The translations under genes were made by a program, and so were the position numbers. A model generated the notes under the pieces. That model was not told the origin of the DNA. It was given only the letters and a program-made list of their open reading frames with translations, and made no database searches. Source: Branchinecta lynchi (Eukaryota; Arthropoda; Branchiopoda; Anostraca; Branchinectidae). Taken from it: a stretch of DNA of 64,000 nt. The DNA lies in contig JAKZAP010000011.1 in NCBI GenBank assembly GCA_023053575.1, forward strand, positions 5,642,001 through 5,706,000, in the 5' to 3' direction. Shown piece by piece: positions 1 through 10,042 of the stretch (its first letter is position 1; the number at the start of each line of letters is the position of its first letter).

Positions 1-78
1 ATACACCAAAAAGGGTGCTAATGCAAGGAAGTGGGTGATAACGAACACTTTACCTAGAATGCTTCTACAAAACTTATA

Positions 79-152
79 ATTTAATGCAATAAGAAGGCCA
101 TAAGATATACGAGTATTTAATGCAATAAGAAGGCCACAAGCCTTACGAGTTA
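79..152. repeat. short tandem duplication, 36-bp period
   Basis: Two adjacent copies of a unit beginning TTTAATGCAATAAGAAGGCC, differing only in their last third. No coding sense seen. Confidence 0.7.
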
Positions 153-189
153 TTTCAGCAAAGAAACAACAGACGAGTAGCACGAACCT

Positions 190-530
190 GGGTCAGTAGG
201 CGGCCCCAGAAATTTCAAAGAATCCTTGGGCTTTAGCAAGTCACCACCTGTATCAGTTTCGATAGGCTCTTTGGAACGAGGATTAAAAATCCTTATTTCA
301 GTTTTACCTCTGTTGAACGATAAACCTACTTCGCCATACTCAACATCAAGAATGCGGAAATTTTATTTGATTCCTTCTACTGTATTCACAATGTCGTCAG
401 CGTAATTAGCCATCCATACATCTATTCCATTTAGTATACAAGTTGTGAGCGCTTTCTCTTCAGGTATTAACACACTATTATTGAAAACTGGTGGGGAAGT
501 CACTGCTCCCTGTCGGAACCTTTCATAACG
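190..530 (-). pseudogene. non-LTR retrotransposon RT fragment
   Basis: Read on the minus strand, this stretch encodes a decayed piece of a LINE reverse transcriptase. An RQGAVTSP-like motif (usual form RQGG.SP) is followed about 40 residues later by the catalytic NYADD box at 393-407, then by a region resembling the RT palm/thumb (GLSFN..KTEI). A stop codon lies a few residues after YADD, and no endonuclease or upstream RT motifs remain. It is a dead 5'- and 3'-truncated copy. The clade cannot be assigned from so short a piece. Confidence 0.65.
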
Positions 531-540
531 GGGATGGGGG

Positions 541-1683
541 GGGGGAGATTTTCTAGTTCCTGACTACTGTACCTTTACTCTTGCATTCAGCTTATTGACT
601 TATCGTCTTCCCAGTCAAATTGATCGGATAACTTTGTAAGGTCTCTAAATTTCGAAAAACCTCTCTAGCGAAAATCATTAGGTAGCATATGTAGTGAGAG
701 ACCCGTCGAGTGAAATCTTGTCAAAATAAAACTAGCTCGTCCTATCGGTTGATACCCGAAAATGTCCCAGTATAATATATAAAACCATTCCAGTAATAAC
801 ATATTCTAATTGTTTATATACTTTTGTAGTTTCTTAGGTGTTTGTCGGTGTTCCGTTCGTTCTGAGCTTCCTTCGTAGCTCTAGCGGTTCAGTTCAGAAA
901 GCTGTTTGGTTCATTCCACAAGAATATGAACAAGAACAAATAATCAGATAGAACCTCCTTCCCCCTATCTCTGTACTATGACTATGCGGAGTCGAGTATT
1001 TCCCTGTACCTTTTCCGCTTTGAACGAGCTGAGGTTAGTACCTTCGCGCCACATCACGTTTCGTTACGTCCAGAATTAGCTATATTGCTGTGAAACCACC
1101 TTGAGGAAAAGTAGAAGACAAAGCTGATTGGTTCTTTCAGCGCACTCAAGAGCGGGTGTCAGCGCGCGGAGTACGCTTCCTGCATTTTCTTTCTCTGCGG
1201 TGAGCAACGGCGAAGACGGAAGTAGAGTAGACGGGTAAAAAGCTACAGTAAATACCTCTAGGTCTGCTCAGTTTTGTCGGGGTATTGATAGTCGCTGCAT
1301 GGTACCAAATACAGTGGTTGTATCTGATTATTTGTTCTTGACTTGACAGTTCGCCGTATTGACTCCACGATTCAAATCTATTTACCCTCCACAAACATCC
1401 TGCCATCTCAGCCCATGAAATTATTAGCCAGTTTTTCATTCCTGAACCCGTTTAATTTGCTTGTCATTTTAAGTCTATTTATTGTGTTTTGAGCTATAAG
1501 AAAATAATTTAGCCATGTTTATTTACATTGTTTTGTTTAGTATTTTAATATTATATTTTAATTTGTGTATTTTATTCATACTCCGCTTTTATCCAAAAAG
1601 CGGATCACAAATAAATAAATAAAAAAATAAATTGCACCGTCCCCACAAACTCGATTTGCCTAATTTTTGTTTCTCTCGTCTAG
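541..1683. other. intron or flank with no recognised gene
   Basis: No convincing exon on either strand. Near the end (1555-1625) there is an A/T-rich stretch with AAATAAATAAATAAA. It resembles the end of the sequence at about 5630-5705 (both have a 'CATACTC.GCTTTT...CAAATAAAT' core), so it is probably a retrotransposon 3' end lying directly upstream of the exon at 1684. Confidence 0.5.
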
Positions 1684-1820
1684 GCGCTGCGCGCGAAGAA
1701 GATCCTATTTTGCTGACCGAGTCTGACTTCCTAGAGGCAGCCAGTCGCTTAAAGCCTTCCGTATCGGCGTCGGAACTGGCCGTCTTTGAAGCTATTCGTC
1801 AAAGGGAATCCGAAGTGTAG
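1684..1820 (+). CDS. last coding exon of an AAA-ATPase resembling PEX6
   Basis: A pyrimidine-rich acceptor (TTTTTGTTTCTCTCGTCTAG) precedes an exon that opens in phase 1 (two bases complete a codon) and ends with TAG at 1818-1820. The roughly 45-residue tail reads EEDPILLTESDFLEAASRLK, PSVSASEL, FEAIR. This matches the C-terminal helical region of type II AAA proteins, in which an acidic 'DF/DL..A' helix is followed by PSVS..EL and a basic helix. The PSVS.xEL sequence is closest to the end of peroxisomal biogenesis factor 6, whose AAA ring with PEX1 extracts the import receptor PEX5 from the peroxisomal membrane. Walker motifs would lie in exons before position 1, so the name is an inference from the tail alone. 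Other AAA family members remain possible. Confidence 0.5.
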
Positions 1821-1827
1821 CAGTAAG

Positions 1828-1990
1828 AGAATTTACCTACAGTAGAGGTATGCGTATTTGAACACTTTTTTTTAAATGTTCCACTACCTTGGCTTTGTTA
1901 CTTGCATATAAAAAAGTAAAGTAAAAAAGAAAAATAACAAACTTGATATCAGCCAACAGCTAACCATTCCAGGGTTATCCTGGCACAAAC
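1828..1990 (+). repeat. 3'-flanking segment duplicated at 5795-5945
   Basis: The sequence just after the PEX6-like stop codon (from CAGTAGAGGTATGCGTATTTG to CTGGCACAAAC) is recognisably repeated at 5795-5945, including a shared '...AAAAATAA(C/T)AAACTTG...' section. In the second copy this section contains a canonical AATAAA. The copies are diverged. This is either a duplicated 3' UTR or a dispersed repeat used as one. Confidence 0.5.
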
Positions 1991-2044
1991 TTGAAGTAGA
2001 AATTCGATTAAATTTCTTTGGGTTTGAATTTACCAAAAAGCTCC

Positions 2045-2690
2045 TCTCATATAGCACTTGTAAGAACAGTTAGCATGTTTGTCAGATACGGTTTGCAGTT
2101 CTTCCCTTCAAGTTCCATCCCGATCCCTCGACCCTAAGCGTTTCAAAAGATTTCCGGTCTCCCCTCTACCCCCACCCCCAGTTATCGGATTCGGGCCAGA
2201 TTTGAAATTGAAAATCTGAGACACTTGTTCTTCACACTTGTCAAGTTGCATGCATGTCCGATTACCCATTCCAGAGTTATGTGTGATTCTAGTTTCCGGA
2301 TTCTCCATCCCTCCACCCCCGCGGTCCCTGGTCGGTTCCCTCATATCCTCCTAGTTTTATTGTCCTAGCTTATGTGGAAGCGTTGTAGGAGATTTCCTGT
2401 GCCCCCCTCCAGCCCCCCCCCCCCCCACACAGGTATCGAATCTGGTCTGGATTTGAAACTGAATATCCGAAACACTTGTCCTTGACACATGTCAAGGTTC
2501 ACGCATGTCGGATTACCCTTTCCAAAGTTATGCATGTCAACAGTTTCTGGATTTCCCATCCCTCCACTCCGCCCACTATAATCGGATCTGGAAAGTGACT
2601 ATTTCCAAGTTAATCTGGTCGGTTCCCTGATACTCGTGCCAAGTTTCATTGTCCTAGCTTATGTGGAAGCGTTGCACGAGATTTGTTTAG
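2045..2690 (-). repeat. dispersed repeat family A, fragment (inverted)
   Basis: Contains the family's signature phrases in reverse orientation: AAGTTTCATTGTCCTAGCTTATGTGGAAG, CGGATTCCCCATCCCTCCAC and poly-C tracts in place of poly-G. Open frames here are by-products of the repeat. Confidence 0.75.
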
Positions 2691-2763
2691 TTTAACCACT
2701 TTCGTTCTGACCACTTGGTCTTACTTTAATCTTTAAACCGTACCTACTCCCGCATTCGCTTTT

Positions 2764-4120
2764 TTGTGGCACTTGCCTTCCGGGCAAGTGCCATATACCG
2801 ATCACTTTTCCGTCTGTCTGTCGGTCGGTCGGTGGGTTAGTCCGGTGTTTGCGAGTTAGGATACTTCCAGATATGCTATGACGATGAAACTTGGCAGGCA
2901 TATTAGGGACCCGACCAAACTAAGTTGGAAATAGTCACTTGCCCGATCGAACCATCGTGGGGGGAGGGAGGGGAGCCGGAATCCGGAATTTAGTGGCATG
3001 CATAACTTTCGAACGGATTATTGGATCTTAATGAAATTTGATATTTGGAGAGACGTCATGTCTCAGATGTTCAATTTCAAGTCCGGACCGAATCCGATGA
3101 ATGTGGGGGGGGGGGGGCGCAGGGGGGGACCGGAAATCATATGACAAGCTTAGAGTGGAGGGATCGGGATGAAACTTGGTAAGAGGAACAAGCACAAGCC
3201 GTAGGTACATCATTGGCAGAACCGGACGGGATTCGTGCACTGTGGTGGGAGTTGGAGGGGGGGGGGGGCGGAATTCCGGTGATACGGAGTTAAGTTACTT
3301 CTAGGTGGGCTGGGACAGTGAAACTTGGCAAGCGTACCAGGGACCCGACCAAGCTAACTTGTAAATAGTCACTTCCCCAATCCGACCACCGTGGAGGGAG
3401 TGGAGGGAAGGGGAATCCGGAATCTAGAGGTACGTATAACTTTGGAACGGGTTATCAGATCTTAATGAAACTTGATATTTGGAAAGACCTCGTGTCTTGG
3501 ATGTCCCACGTGAAGTCCGAACCGGATTCGATTATTGTGAAGGGGAGGGGGAGTCAAAGGGGGAGCCGTAAATCTTGTGACACGCTAAGAGTGGAGCGAT
3601 TGGGATGAAACTTGGTGGGAAGAACAAGCACAAGCCCTAGATTCATCAGTGACAGAGCTGGATCGGGTTCGAGCACTGTGGGGGGAGCTAGAAAGGGGGT
3701 TCTGGAATTCCGGTGATCACCAGTGAAAAGACTTCCAGATGTGCTAGGACCATGAAACTTGAACATTAGAGACTTGACATGATTAGAATATTTTTGCCTC
3801 ATGGGTTTTGCTTATAACTGAATTTCTTAAAGTACAAATGATACTTTTAATTCAAATATACATTTCATTCTCCAGATGAGCTCATCATCATTTTTGCTTC
3901 AAGAGTTTTGATTACAGATGAATTTTTAGCGCCCCTAAAGTGCATCATCACAGCCAAATGCATTACCAAACGATACGTTCTCGTGATTTCCAAGGACCCA
4001 TTATCTCAAGGGTTTTGCTTACAAATAATCACAACAAACCCACGAACTGAAGAATTCCTACTTTCATCCTCCGACCCAGCCTTGCAAGTGCCATATGAGC
4101 TTGCAGCTCTTGTTAATACA
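2764..4120 (+). repeat. dispersed repeat family A, near full-length copy
   Basis: Starts with the hairpin GGCACTTGCC-TTCC-GGGCAAGTGCC, then a GGTC tract (2820-2835) and phrases such as GATGAAACTTGGCAGGCATA and CGGACCGAATCCGATGAA, separated by G-runs of 6-12. It ends at AAGTGCCATATGAGCTTGCA followed by GCTCTTGTTAA. The same start and end occur at 17785-19232. The internal unit is itself repeated roughly every 300-550 bp. No transposase-like coding region seen. Confidence 0.8.
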
Positions 4121-4224
4121 CCAAGTCTTGGTGACGTAGTAGAGCACCGGACTCGCGACACAGAGCTCCGGATCGATCACGCATTTGGGCAGCGCTCTTT
4201 TTGCTACCTTTTGCTCCCCTTTTG

Positions 4225-4466
4225 CTTTATAGTTTCCGGACTCCCGGATCCGGGGAAAGTCGGATTGGGGAAGTAATTATTTGTAAGTTAATCTGGTCGG
4301 GTCCCTGATATGTCTGCGAAGTTTCATCGTCCTAGCTTGTGTGGAAGTGCCCGAACTAGAAAAACCTGGACCGACCGACCGACAGACAAACAGACAGACC
4401 GACGGACGGACAGAAATTGCGATCGCTATATGGAAGTTGGCCGGAGGGCAAGTGCCATAAAAACAG
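4225..4466 (-). repeat. dispersed repeat family A, terminal fragment (inverted)
   Basis: Reverse-oriented terminus with GACC/GACG tract (4365-4412) and the end GGGCAAGTGCCATAAA. Confidence 0.75.
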
Positions 4467-4564
4467 ATATCCAGTTACATCACTAGGTGTAACTTCGTTC
4501 TCATCAATCTGACGAAATTCGATGAAACTGAGATGACTTTTCAGACACCACGACAAGTTAGCAC

Positions 4565-4725
4565 GGTCGGACCGTAGTATCTGAATATCTGATACCACGG
4601 TAACTGGCCAGATACCACGATAACTGCAAAAAACCCTTTTGATCGTCGTATCAGATACCACGATAACTGCAAAAACAACTTTAGACCGTGGTATCAGATA
4701 CCATGGTATCTGCAAAAACACAACT
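4565..4725. repeat. degenerate short repeats around CAGATACCACGATAACTGC
   Basis: Four imperfect copies of (AT)CAGATACCA(C/T)G(A/G)TAACTGC(AAAAA) occur within about 150 bp. Several contain the palindrome-like CGTGGTATCAGATACCAYGGTATC. No gene. Confidence 0.6.
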
Positions 4726-4899
4726 AATATGTCTTTCAGGTGAGAAAGAAGAAGAAGATACTGTAGACAAATATTGTGAGATGAAGATCTCCTGGTTTGG
4801 ATAGTAGGGAATAAACCTGAATTTGGAAGGTATGGATTAGCCGGATGGGGGAAAGATTCGCCTGCTTGCAAGCACATCACTAATCAGCTAGTCAGTTTT

Positions 4900-5790
4900 T
4901 TTTTTTAATAATGGGATATTTTTGTTATGATTTGTCAAAGAAAATATAAATGATAACCGAAGGACTACGTTATGTAAGTAAGTAAGTAAAGTATTTATTA
5001 CCCGTAATTCTCCCTTGGAACAAAACGGAGCAAAATAAAATAAGGAAAAAAAAGAAGAGAAATTTAAGGCACAACACAGATATAGACACATGACATTTTA
5101 CATAACAGTTACACAATGAAGAACCATAAAGGTCACCTCATACTACTTCTGCACAGATGTTCTGAAACAGTCGAACACTTTACATCTAAGCTGTGCTTAC
5201 AGATAATTAAAAGCTTCGGCTTTTTTTTTTTAGCCATATCCATATCCCTTGCCTGGGATGACAATCTCCGGACGAATAACCTCCTCAGAAACAATGAGGA
5301 CGCCTGATGCGTCACGTAAAGAGAACAAAAGTGGCAAGTGTGATAATCCGTGTATTGACACATACTATGTAGTTGCCCATTTTCATTGCTAATAGAGGAA
5401 ATAGGATACACTTATGAATCGAAGCCTCTCAGGAAAGAGAACGGATGGAATTATGGCTGAAGTAGAATTATTTACTATCGATAAGTACGATGTGCCCGTT
5501 GACTTTCCAAAGATGCAAGCGTCACACTTTTCGAAATTGGCTCTGCCAAAAATCATCGACAACAGGGCCCAGCCAGCACATGACACTCTACATTCTTTTC
5601 TGGCTCATGAATTAAAAATTGTATATTGTGTTTTATTTAATTCTTTTGTTTATTTACATACTCGGCTTTTCAAATGGTGGGTCAGAAATAAATTATTTAC
5701 TTACTTACTAATTTACTTCTCAGCCACTCGTGGCTTGAGCAGCGTGCATTGTTTCCATCTTCGTTTGGACTCGGCATGTCTTCTTACCCT
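4900..5790. other. gene-poor stretch with LINE-like tail tracts
   Basis: TAAG tetranucleotide tract at 4975-4990 and TTAC tract at 5697-5710 look like 3' tails of oppositely oriented non-LTR elements bracketing this interval. An open frame at 5414-5600 has no recognisable domain. Nothing else can be supported. Confidence 0.35.
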
Positions 5791-5794
5791 GTAC

Positions 5795-5945
5795 AGCAGA
5801 GGTGTGCCTATTTGCACACCTCCAGGTGTTTCCCTACCTTAGTTTGTTTTTGTTGCTTATAAACAGTCAAATTGAAAGGAAAAATAATAAACTTGCCGAT
5901 AACAGACCAGCTGTTTCAGCGTTCTTCTGGTACAAACCGTAAGTT
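5795..5945 (+). repeat. second copy of the 1828-1990 segment
   Basis: Aligns by eye from CAGCAGAGGTGTGCCTATTTG through TTCTGGTACAAAC with the segment after the PEX6-like exon. Contains AATAAA at about 5886-5891. The coding exon itself is not duplicated here. Confidence 0.5.
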
Positions 5946-5984
5946 GTAATACTATTTTACTTTTTGCTTGTTTTCAAATATACT

Positions 5985-7175
5985 TTCTTTCCATTGGGGT
6001 ATGCTACCGTATGCTGTTTAGTATTTGACGGTACAAAGAGGATAACTCAGATACATTTTATTAGAGCTATATTTCGGCCCTTCTTGGCCAGGGTCCTCTT
6101 CAGGCTCAAGCTGGAAAATGAACTTTTTCAAAAGAAAACAAGACAAAGAAAACAAGGTTTCGATGGGATCCCTAAAATCTAACATTTGATTCAAACTATT
6201 GGGTCGTGTCTTCGCCATTCAGTCTTCGTCAGATTCCTTGAATATTTTAACTGTTAAAATAAAGTTTAAAAATGTATTCAGTATGTCTCCTTGCCCCGAT
6301 ACCGAATCTCTAATCGACTTCAGAAACAACTATGAGCGTCAACCAAATTTCCAGTATCAGCCGAAATCGTGATGAACCATTTGTCCAGCAAGAAAACCAA
6401 GTTCAGATATGGATTTAGCGGACCTCCTTACCCTCTCAGTGAATATCTTATTAGCTTATAAAACATACATGTTTTACCGTAAATTCCAAACCCCTCCTCT
6501 GCCTCTAAAGGACCCATCTACGAACTTGACCGGTACTTTACCAGTGAATCCTCATTGAACAACATCCTCGCTTGAATATCCTCGCCGTATCAACCCGTTC
6601 GACCTTCGTTACACCAGATCTCTCCGAAGTCACCCAGGACAAACAAATGAGTGCCGGCATCCGGGCGCAGAGCTATACTAGTTTGAGAATAAAGGGGTAG
6701 GACTGCTATAGCCGAAAACTGGTCGAAAAATTTTGTGTCCGGTTTTCACCGGATTCCAGGTGAACTACTTGTCCGGCAAGAAAATAACTTTCATATTCGG
6801 GTTCAGCATGTCTCATTACCTCTACATCAACTGTCTCAATAGCTTTAAATTTGAGCCCCTTAATTTGAATCCCCTCCCCCACCCCTAAATATAGAGCTAC
6901 AGAGCCCATCTTCGAACTTGACCTGTACTTTGATCCAAAGAGTCTTTGTGCCAAATTTGAACAAAATATCTCAACCCCTTTGAGAATTATTGTGCTAACA
7001 GACCGACGCACGGACAGACGGACAACTTTTACGATGTCAGAGGTATCCCTCCACTTACGTTTTGGGATCTCCCGAAAAAGACAGGAAGTTCATTTTCCAG
7101 CTTGAGCGGTTTGAGCCTGAAGAGGGCCCTTGCCAAGAAGGGCCAAAATATAGCTCTAATAAAATATAGCTTCAT
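5985..7175. mobile_element. foldback family C element whose loop holds a family B copy
   Basis: Left arm (about 6020-6125) contains ATTAGAGCTATATTTCGGCC, CTTCTTGGCCAGGGTCCTCT and TCAGGCTCAAGCTGGAAAATGA. The right arm (about 7088-7170) is its reverse complement, beginning TCATTTTCCAGCTTGAGC. Between them lies a family B repeat (about 6152-7080) from GGTTTCGATGGGATCCC to CTTACGTTTTGGGATC. Either B inserted into C or the two are a composite. Confidence 0.7.
6152..7080 (+). repeat. dispersed repeat family B, copy 1
   Basis: Has the family's start (AAGGTTTCGATGGGATCCC) and end (GACGGACAACTTTTACGATG then CACTTACGTTTTGGGATC). The interior has diverged modules with CCGGTTTTCACCGGATTCC and 'GTCCGGCAAGAAAA' in place of long tandem arrays. 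Confidence 0.75.
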
Positions 7176-7267
7176 CATCATCGAGCCATTGGGAGCGACG
7201 TCAGCGTCGTTCCCTTTCGGCCTCTCTTCTTGGCTCGGTGGCCTGCGTCGTCTGCACGTTTTTTTTC

Positions 7268-7620
7268 TTCGTTGGGCATATCTCTGCCTGGGTCAGACGG
7301 GATCTAGCTGGCTTCCCTCTCCTGTAGGATCTTGATCATCTGGTGGAAAAGTTCTTTCTCCTCCAACTTCCGAAGTGGTGCTAGGTTGATAGCGCTTAAA
7401 GACGGTTGTATCCTTAGTTTCCGGCACGTGGCCCTCACTTTGGCTGTTTGGTTGTCTCCTTTGCAGTCGAATAGAACATGTTGCACATCTTCTTCCACCT
7501 GATTGCATGTTCTGCAGTTTGGAGTCCTGTGGAGTCCCCATTCAAACAGCATTTTGTTTAGAAGGAGAGTCTCAGTCTTAAGCCTGTAGTAAGTGACGCA
7601 CTGAGGACGAGCTGACTTAT
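7268..7620 (-). pseudogene. C-terminal fragment of a LINE ORF2 (zinc-finger tail)
   Basis: On the minus strand, a reading frame with one shift near 7540-7552 encodes YYRLKTETLLLNKML, then a CRTCN..EEDVQHVLFDC motif. This is the Cys-Cys-His-Cys tail that follows the RNase H or RT region in I/Jockey/R1-type LINE proteins. It ends in an unremarkable helical tail. Only the extreme C-terminus remains, and it abuts a family C end at about 7608. Confidence 0.6.
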
Positions 7621-7665
7621 CCGTTTTGCACCGTCAAATATGATTCGCAGTAGCTTGGGCTGGAG
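7605..7665. repeat. family C terminus
   Basis: AGCTGACTTATCCGTTTTGC followed by ACCGTCAAATATGATTCGCAG and CTTGGGCTG. The same terminus occurs at about 34205-34260, 34362-34395 and 35825-35870. Confidence 0.65.
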
Positions 7666-7904
7666 GACTATCTATGTTGTTTAGTTTCATCATACCGCCG
7701 TTTAGTACAAGATGTAAAATTTGAAAGAAGGATCAGAAGGCAACTAAGAGCAAATGTTTCAAATCCAGCTGACCTATGTTAAACCGAATGAAACAAAGTT
7801 TTCGACTAGTATTTTGAAGTAAAGTTGTAAGTTTAGTGTTTTCTTCGGCGACCGTCCAGAATTAGGTGAGTTTTTAGTAAGCACACCTCTACTCTGTACA
7901 GACC

Positions 7905-8080
7905 GGAAATCCTCCCTTAATTTTTAAGTGAAATCTCAATTTTTAATCCCCTCTGTCACCCCAAAAGTAGGGCTAAGTGGCCCATCTTCGAACTTGATCT
8001 TAGTTTGATCAAAATATCTCATCCCGTTAGAGTTATTTTGCTTATGGACTTACTGACGAACGTGAAAATTGACACACAGA
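7905..8080 (+). repeat. family B 3' end fragment
   Basis: Matches the last part of family B (AATTTTTAATCCCCTCTGTC, CTTCGAACTTGATC, CAAAATATCTCATCCC, GAGTTATTTTGCT) as at 6855-6990 and 29890-30020. Confidence 0.6.
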
Positions 8081-8253
8081 CGACTAGTGTCGACAGTGTT
8101 TCAACACTGGTTAGGTGGAGAGGCACCATGTAAGTAAATGGTAAAGAGATGGGGTTTGTTTTCAGAGTACGGAAAATACGTAGCGATGTCAGAAAATGTC
8201 ACGATAAGCCCTTTAAACGGTCCATCTGTACTTTTTCGAGAGTAAAACGTAAA

Positions 8254-8259
8254 TTTATT
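8254..8259 (-). promoter_or_regulatory. candidate polyadenylation signal AATAAA
   Basis: AATAAA on the minus strand, 8 nt downstream of the galactosyltransferase stop codon. Unusually close to the stop, so possibly incidental. Confidence 0.4.
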
Positions 8260-8267
8260 GCTGCCAG

Positions 8268-8585
8268 CTATGCTTGTTCGCCATTAAAACTCTTATACTG
8301 GGAACCTAAGTTCACCTGGATTCGTACGTACAGTTTGAAGAAGTCGATCCTGCTTACACTGTACTGGATCGCGTTAACACCATCTATTTCAAGCCTCTTT
8401 GTTGAAGTTCGGAGGAGTTTGATCCTTTCCGGATTTCTTTTTGCACTTGTGTGAGATAATATGAAGTATCTCCCTTTGTTCTTGTATTTGTGGCGGCGAA
8501 ATCGAAGTTTCTTCTCGCTAATCCTTTTCAGAAAGTCGTCATCTTCGGCTCCCCAACCCCAGTAGTCGTTAGAAAAGCCGTTGAC
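8268..8585 (-). CDS. beta-1,4-galactosyltransferase, exon 2 (C-terminal)
   Basis: Second coding exon of the gene begun at 20162. The acceptor reads TACTAATTTTCAG (minus strand) immediately before GTC AAC GGC, in phase 0, matching the phase-0 end of exon 1. It encodes 105 residues starting VNGFSNDYWGWGAEDDDF, the hallmark acceptor/metal region of CAZy family GT7. Most members have WGWGGEDDD, and here the fourth Gly is Ala. Next come a basic segment and the conserved tail RLEIDGVNAIQYSV then KLYVRIQVNLG, equivalent to DGLNSL.Y...(P)LYT.I.VD(I/L)G of vertebrate enzymes. The stop is TAG at 8268-8270. Exons 1 and 2 together give 339 aa, a normal length for a type II Golgi GT7 enzyme. The product should transfer a hexose from a UDP-sugar, with Mn2+, to terminal GlcNAc or Xyl-type acceptors. 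Confidence 0.9.
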   Translation of the reverse strand, partial: VNGFSNDYWGWGAEDDDFLKRISEKKLRFRRHKYKNKGRYFILSHTSAKRNPERIKLLRTSTKRLEIDGVNAIQYSVSRIDFFKLYVRIQVNLGSQYKSFNGEQA

Positions 8586-8630
8586 CTGAAAATTAGTAAT
8601 CGGTCACTACACTGTAATAAAAAATCTTGC

Positions 8631-8737
8631 TGTATTTGCTACTGGGATTAATCTTGTCTTTATTGAGATAAGATCACCCATAATTCGGATTAATCTTATC
8701 CCAGTAGAGATAAGATTAATCCCAGTAGCAAACATTG
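8631..8737. mobile_element. small MITE with AGATAAGATTAATCC core
   Basis: Imperfect inverted repeat: TTTGCTACTGGGATTAATCT at the left and AGATTAATCCCAGTAGCAAA at the right, with AGATAAGATTAATCC-like internal copies. A related copy lies at about 38425-38512. Confidence 0.65.
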
Positions 8738-9025
8738 CATCCTTCGTCGGAGAAACTTTTACATTTTATAAGTAGTGAACTGATAGACAAAAATGCTCCT
8801 CAGCCGGGATTTGAACCCAGGCCCTCTGTTCCTATGGCCGGCTTCTACCAGACTATTGTAGTGGTTTGCGAACTCTGTTCACAAGCCCCTCGGTAGCTCA
8901 GTTGGTAGAGCGTCTATCTTGTAAACAGAGGACCTGGGTTCAAATTCCGGCTGAGGAGCATTTTTGTCTATCAGTTCACTACTTATAAAATGGAAAAAGT
9001 TTCTCTGACTAAGGATGCAATATTT
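8735..9025. mobile_element. palindromic element with tRNA-like halves
   Basis: About 100-bp arms: 8735-8840 is nearly the reverse complement of 8921-9024. The shared text is TGCATCCTT..(G/A)GAGAAAC, then ATAAGTAGTGAACTGATAGA and CAAAAATGCTCCTCAGCC. Each arm ends inside a tRNA-like sequence, so the two halves are head to head around an 80-bp centre. Confidence 0.75.
8886..8960 (+). tRNA. tRNA-like sequence (TGT anticodon if folded), probably SINE-derived
   Basis: Perfect A box TAGCTCAGTTGG at 8894-8905 and a good B box GGTTCAAATTC at 8937-8947. D-stem GCTC/GAGC is present. The anticodon loop CTTGTAA would read TGT (Thr), but the anticodon stem has an A.C mismatch and the acceptor stem mismatches at its first pair. 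It is embedded in a long palindrome with a second, degenerate tRNA-like half on the other strand (about 8802-8875). This favours a mobile tRNA-derived element over a working tRNA gene. Confidence 0.5.
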
Positions 9026-9832
9026 GGTTTTATTTGGTTTTCAACATGAGACCCCGTCTTGTGGGTCCTGGTTTGTCTACGTGGCTCCGACAAGGGAGTC
9101 CTAGACTTCTAAATTATATTCGAAAAATTCTTTATGGTATTCGTCACGGTACAAGTCCCTTGTGTAAAGTGCCATCTATATTAACCTTTTACAGTGTAGT
9201 TACCTCGTTACCGAACGATTATTGGGGACATCCTACTACTTTGACTTGATAGGCCTACACTTTATCAACCAATAAACACTTTTTATTCCAGTGAGAAATA
9301 CCGAAGACCTTTGATAATTATTCACTGATCACGAACAATTCTGCGAACAAGCAACAAACATTTTGGGTAACGAAGAAATTTAAGGATCGCGGCGTCTTTC
9401 TTTTGTCGAAAGCGCGTATCCTGTTCCTTGGATGGAGTGCAATCCCTATATTGCGCTTATACCTGAGCTTACTACCCATTATTCAGAGGTCGTCGCCTTT
9501 ATTCTGTTCCAGTTTCGATTGGCACTTTTAGTCTATGAACAAAAATAATGAATCACAGGATGGAACTTTAGCTTTTCAGTTCTGAGAACCGAAACTGTTT
9601 CTTATTCAGTTTCTCAGCAACAGTGCCACATAATTGTCACATATTTGTCAGTTCGCTCTTGTAGGATAATATTTAACAACCATTGATGTCTAAGCAAATC
9701 GGTAAATTCCGTTACCTTGTTCGTCGAACTTGTTCGAATCAGACCCGTTTTGACCAAGTTAAAAAGCTCGATGGATAAAACAGTTGTGGTTTGTACAGAA
9801 GGATCATGTTACGGGACATCGAGAATACTCTA
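9026..9832. other. intron sequence with no recognised feature
   Basis: Within the galactosyltransferase intron. No exon-like frames or repeat families identified. Confidence 0.4.
9821..9832. repeat. candidate target-site duplication, LINE 3' side
   Basis: GAGAATACTCTA directly abutting the TAA-repeat tail. Partner at 14556-14567 with 11 of 12 bases identical. Confidence 0.5.
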
Positions 9833-10042
9833 TATTATTATTATTATTATTTATTTGAATCCTTCAAAACTGAAGAGTAATGTATAAAAAGGAACAACAA
9901 CATGTCAGTCAAACTCACACACACTTACATACTAATAAACAGCTGACCGTTAAAGACAATTTAGCCTACTAAATATACAATGAAGTACATGAAAAAAAAA
10001 AAAGAAAAAAAAAGAAAAAAGAAAGAGCTCAAAATAAACAAA

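Noticed and set aside
1146..1439. Minus-strand frame of 97 codons
   Set aside because: No domain, no splice-site support, and composition like the surrounding noncoding DNA.
8149..8454. Plus-strand frame of 101 codons
   Set aside because: It is antisense to galactosyltransferase exon 2.
8886..8960. Functional tRNA-Thr gene
   Set aside because: Mismatches in acceptor and anticodon stems and location in a long palindrome point to a mobile derivative.
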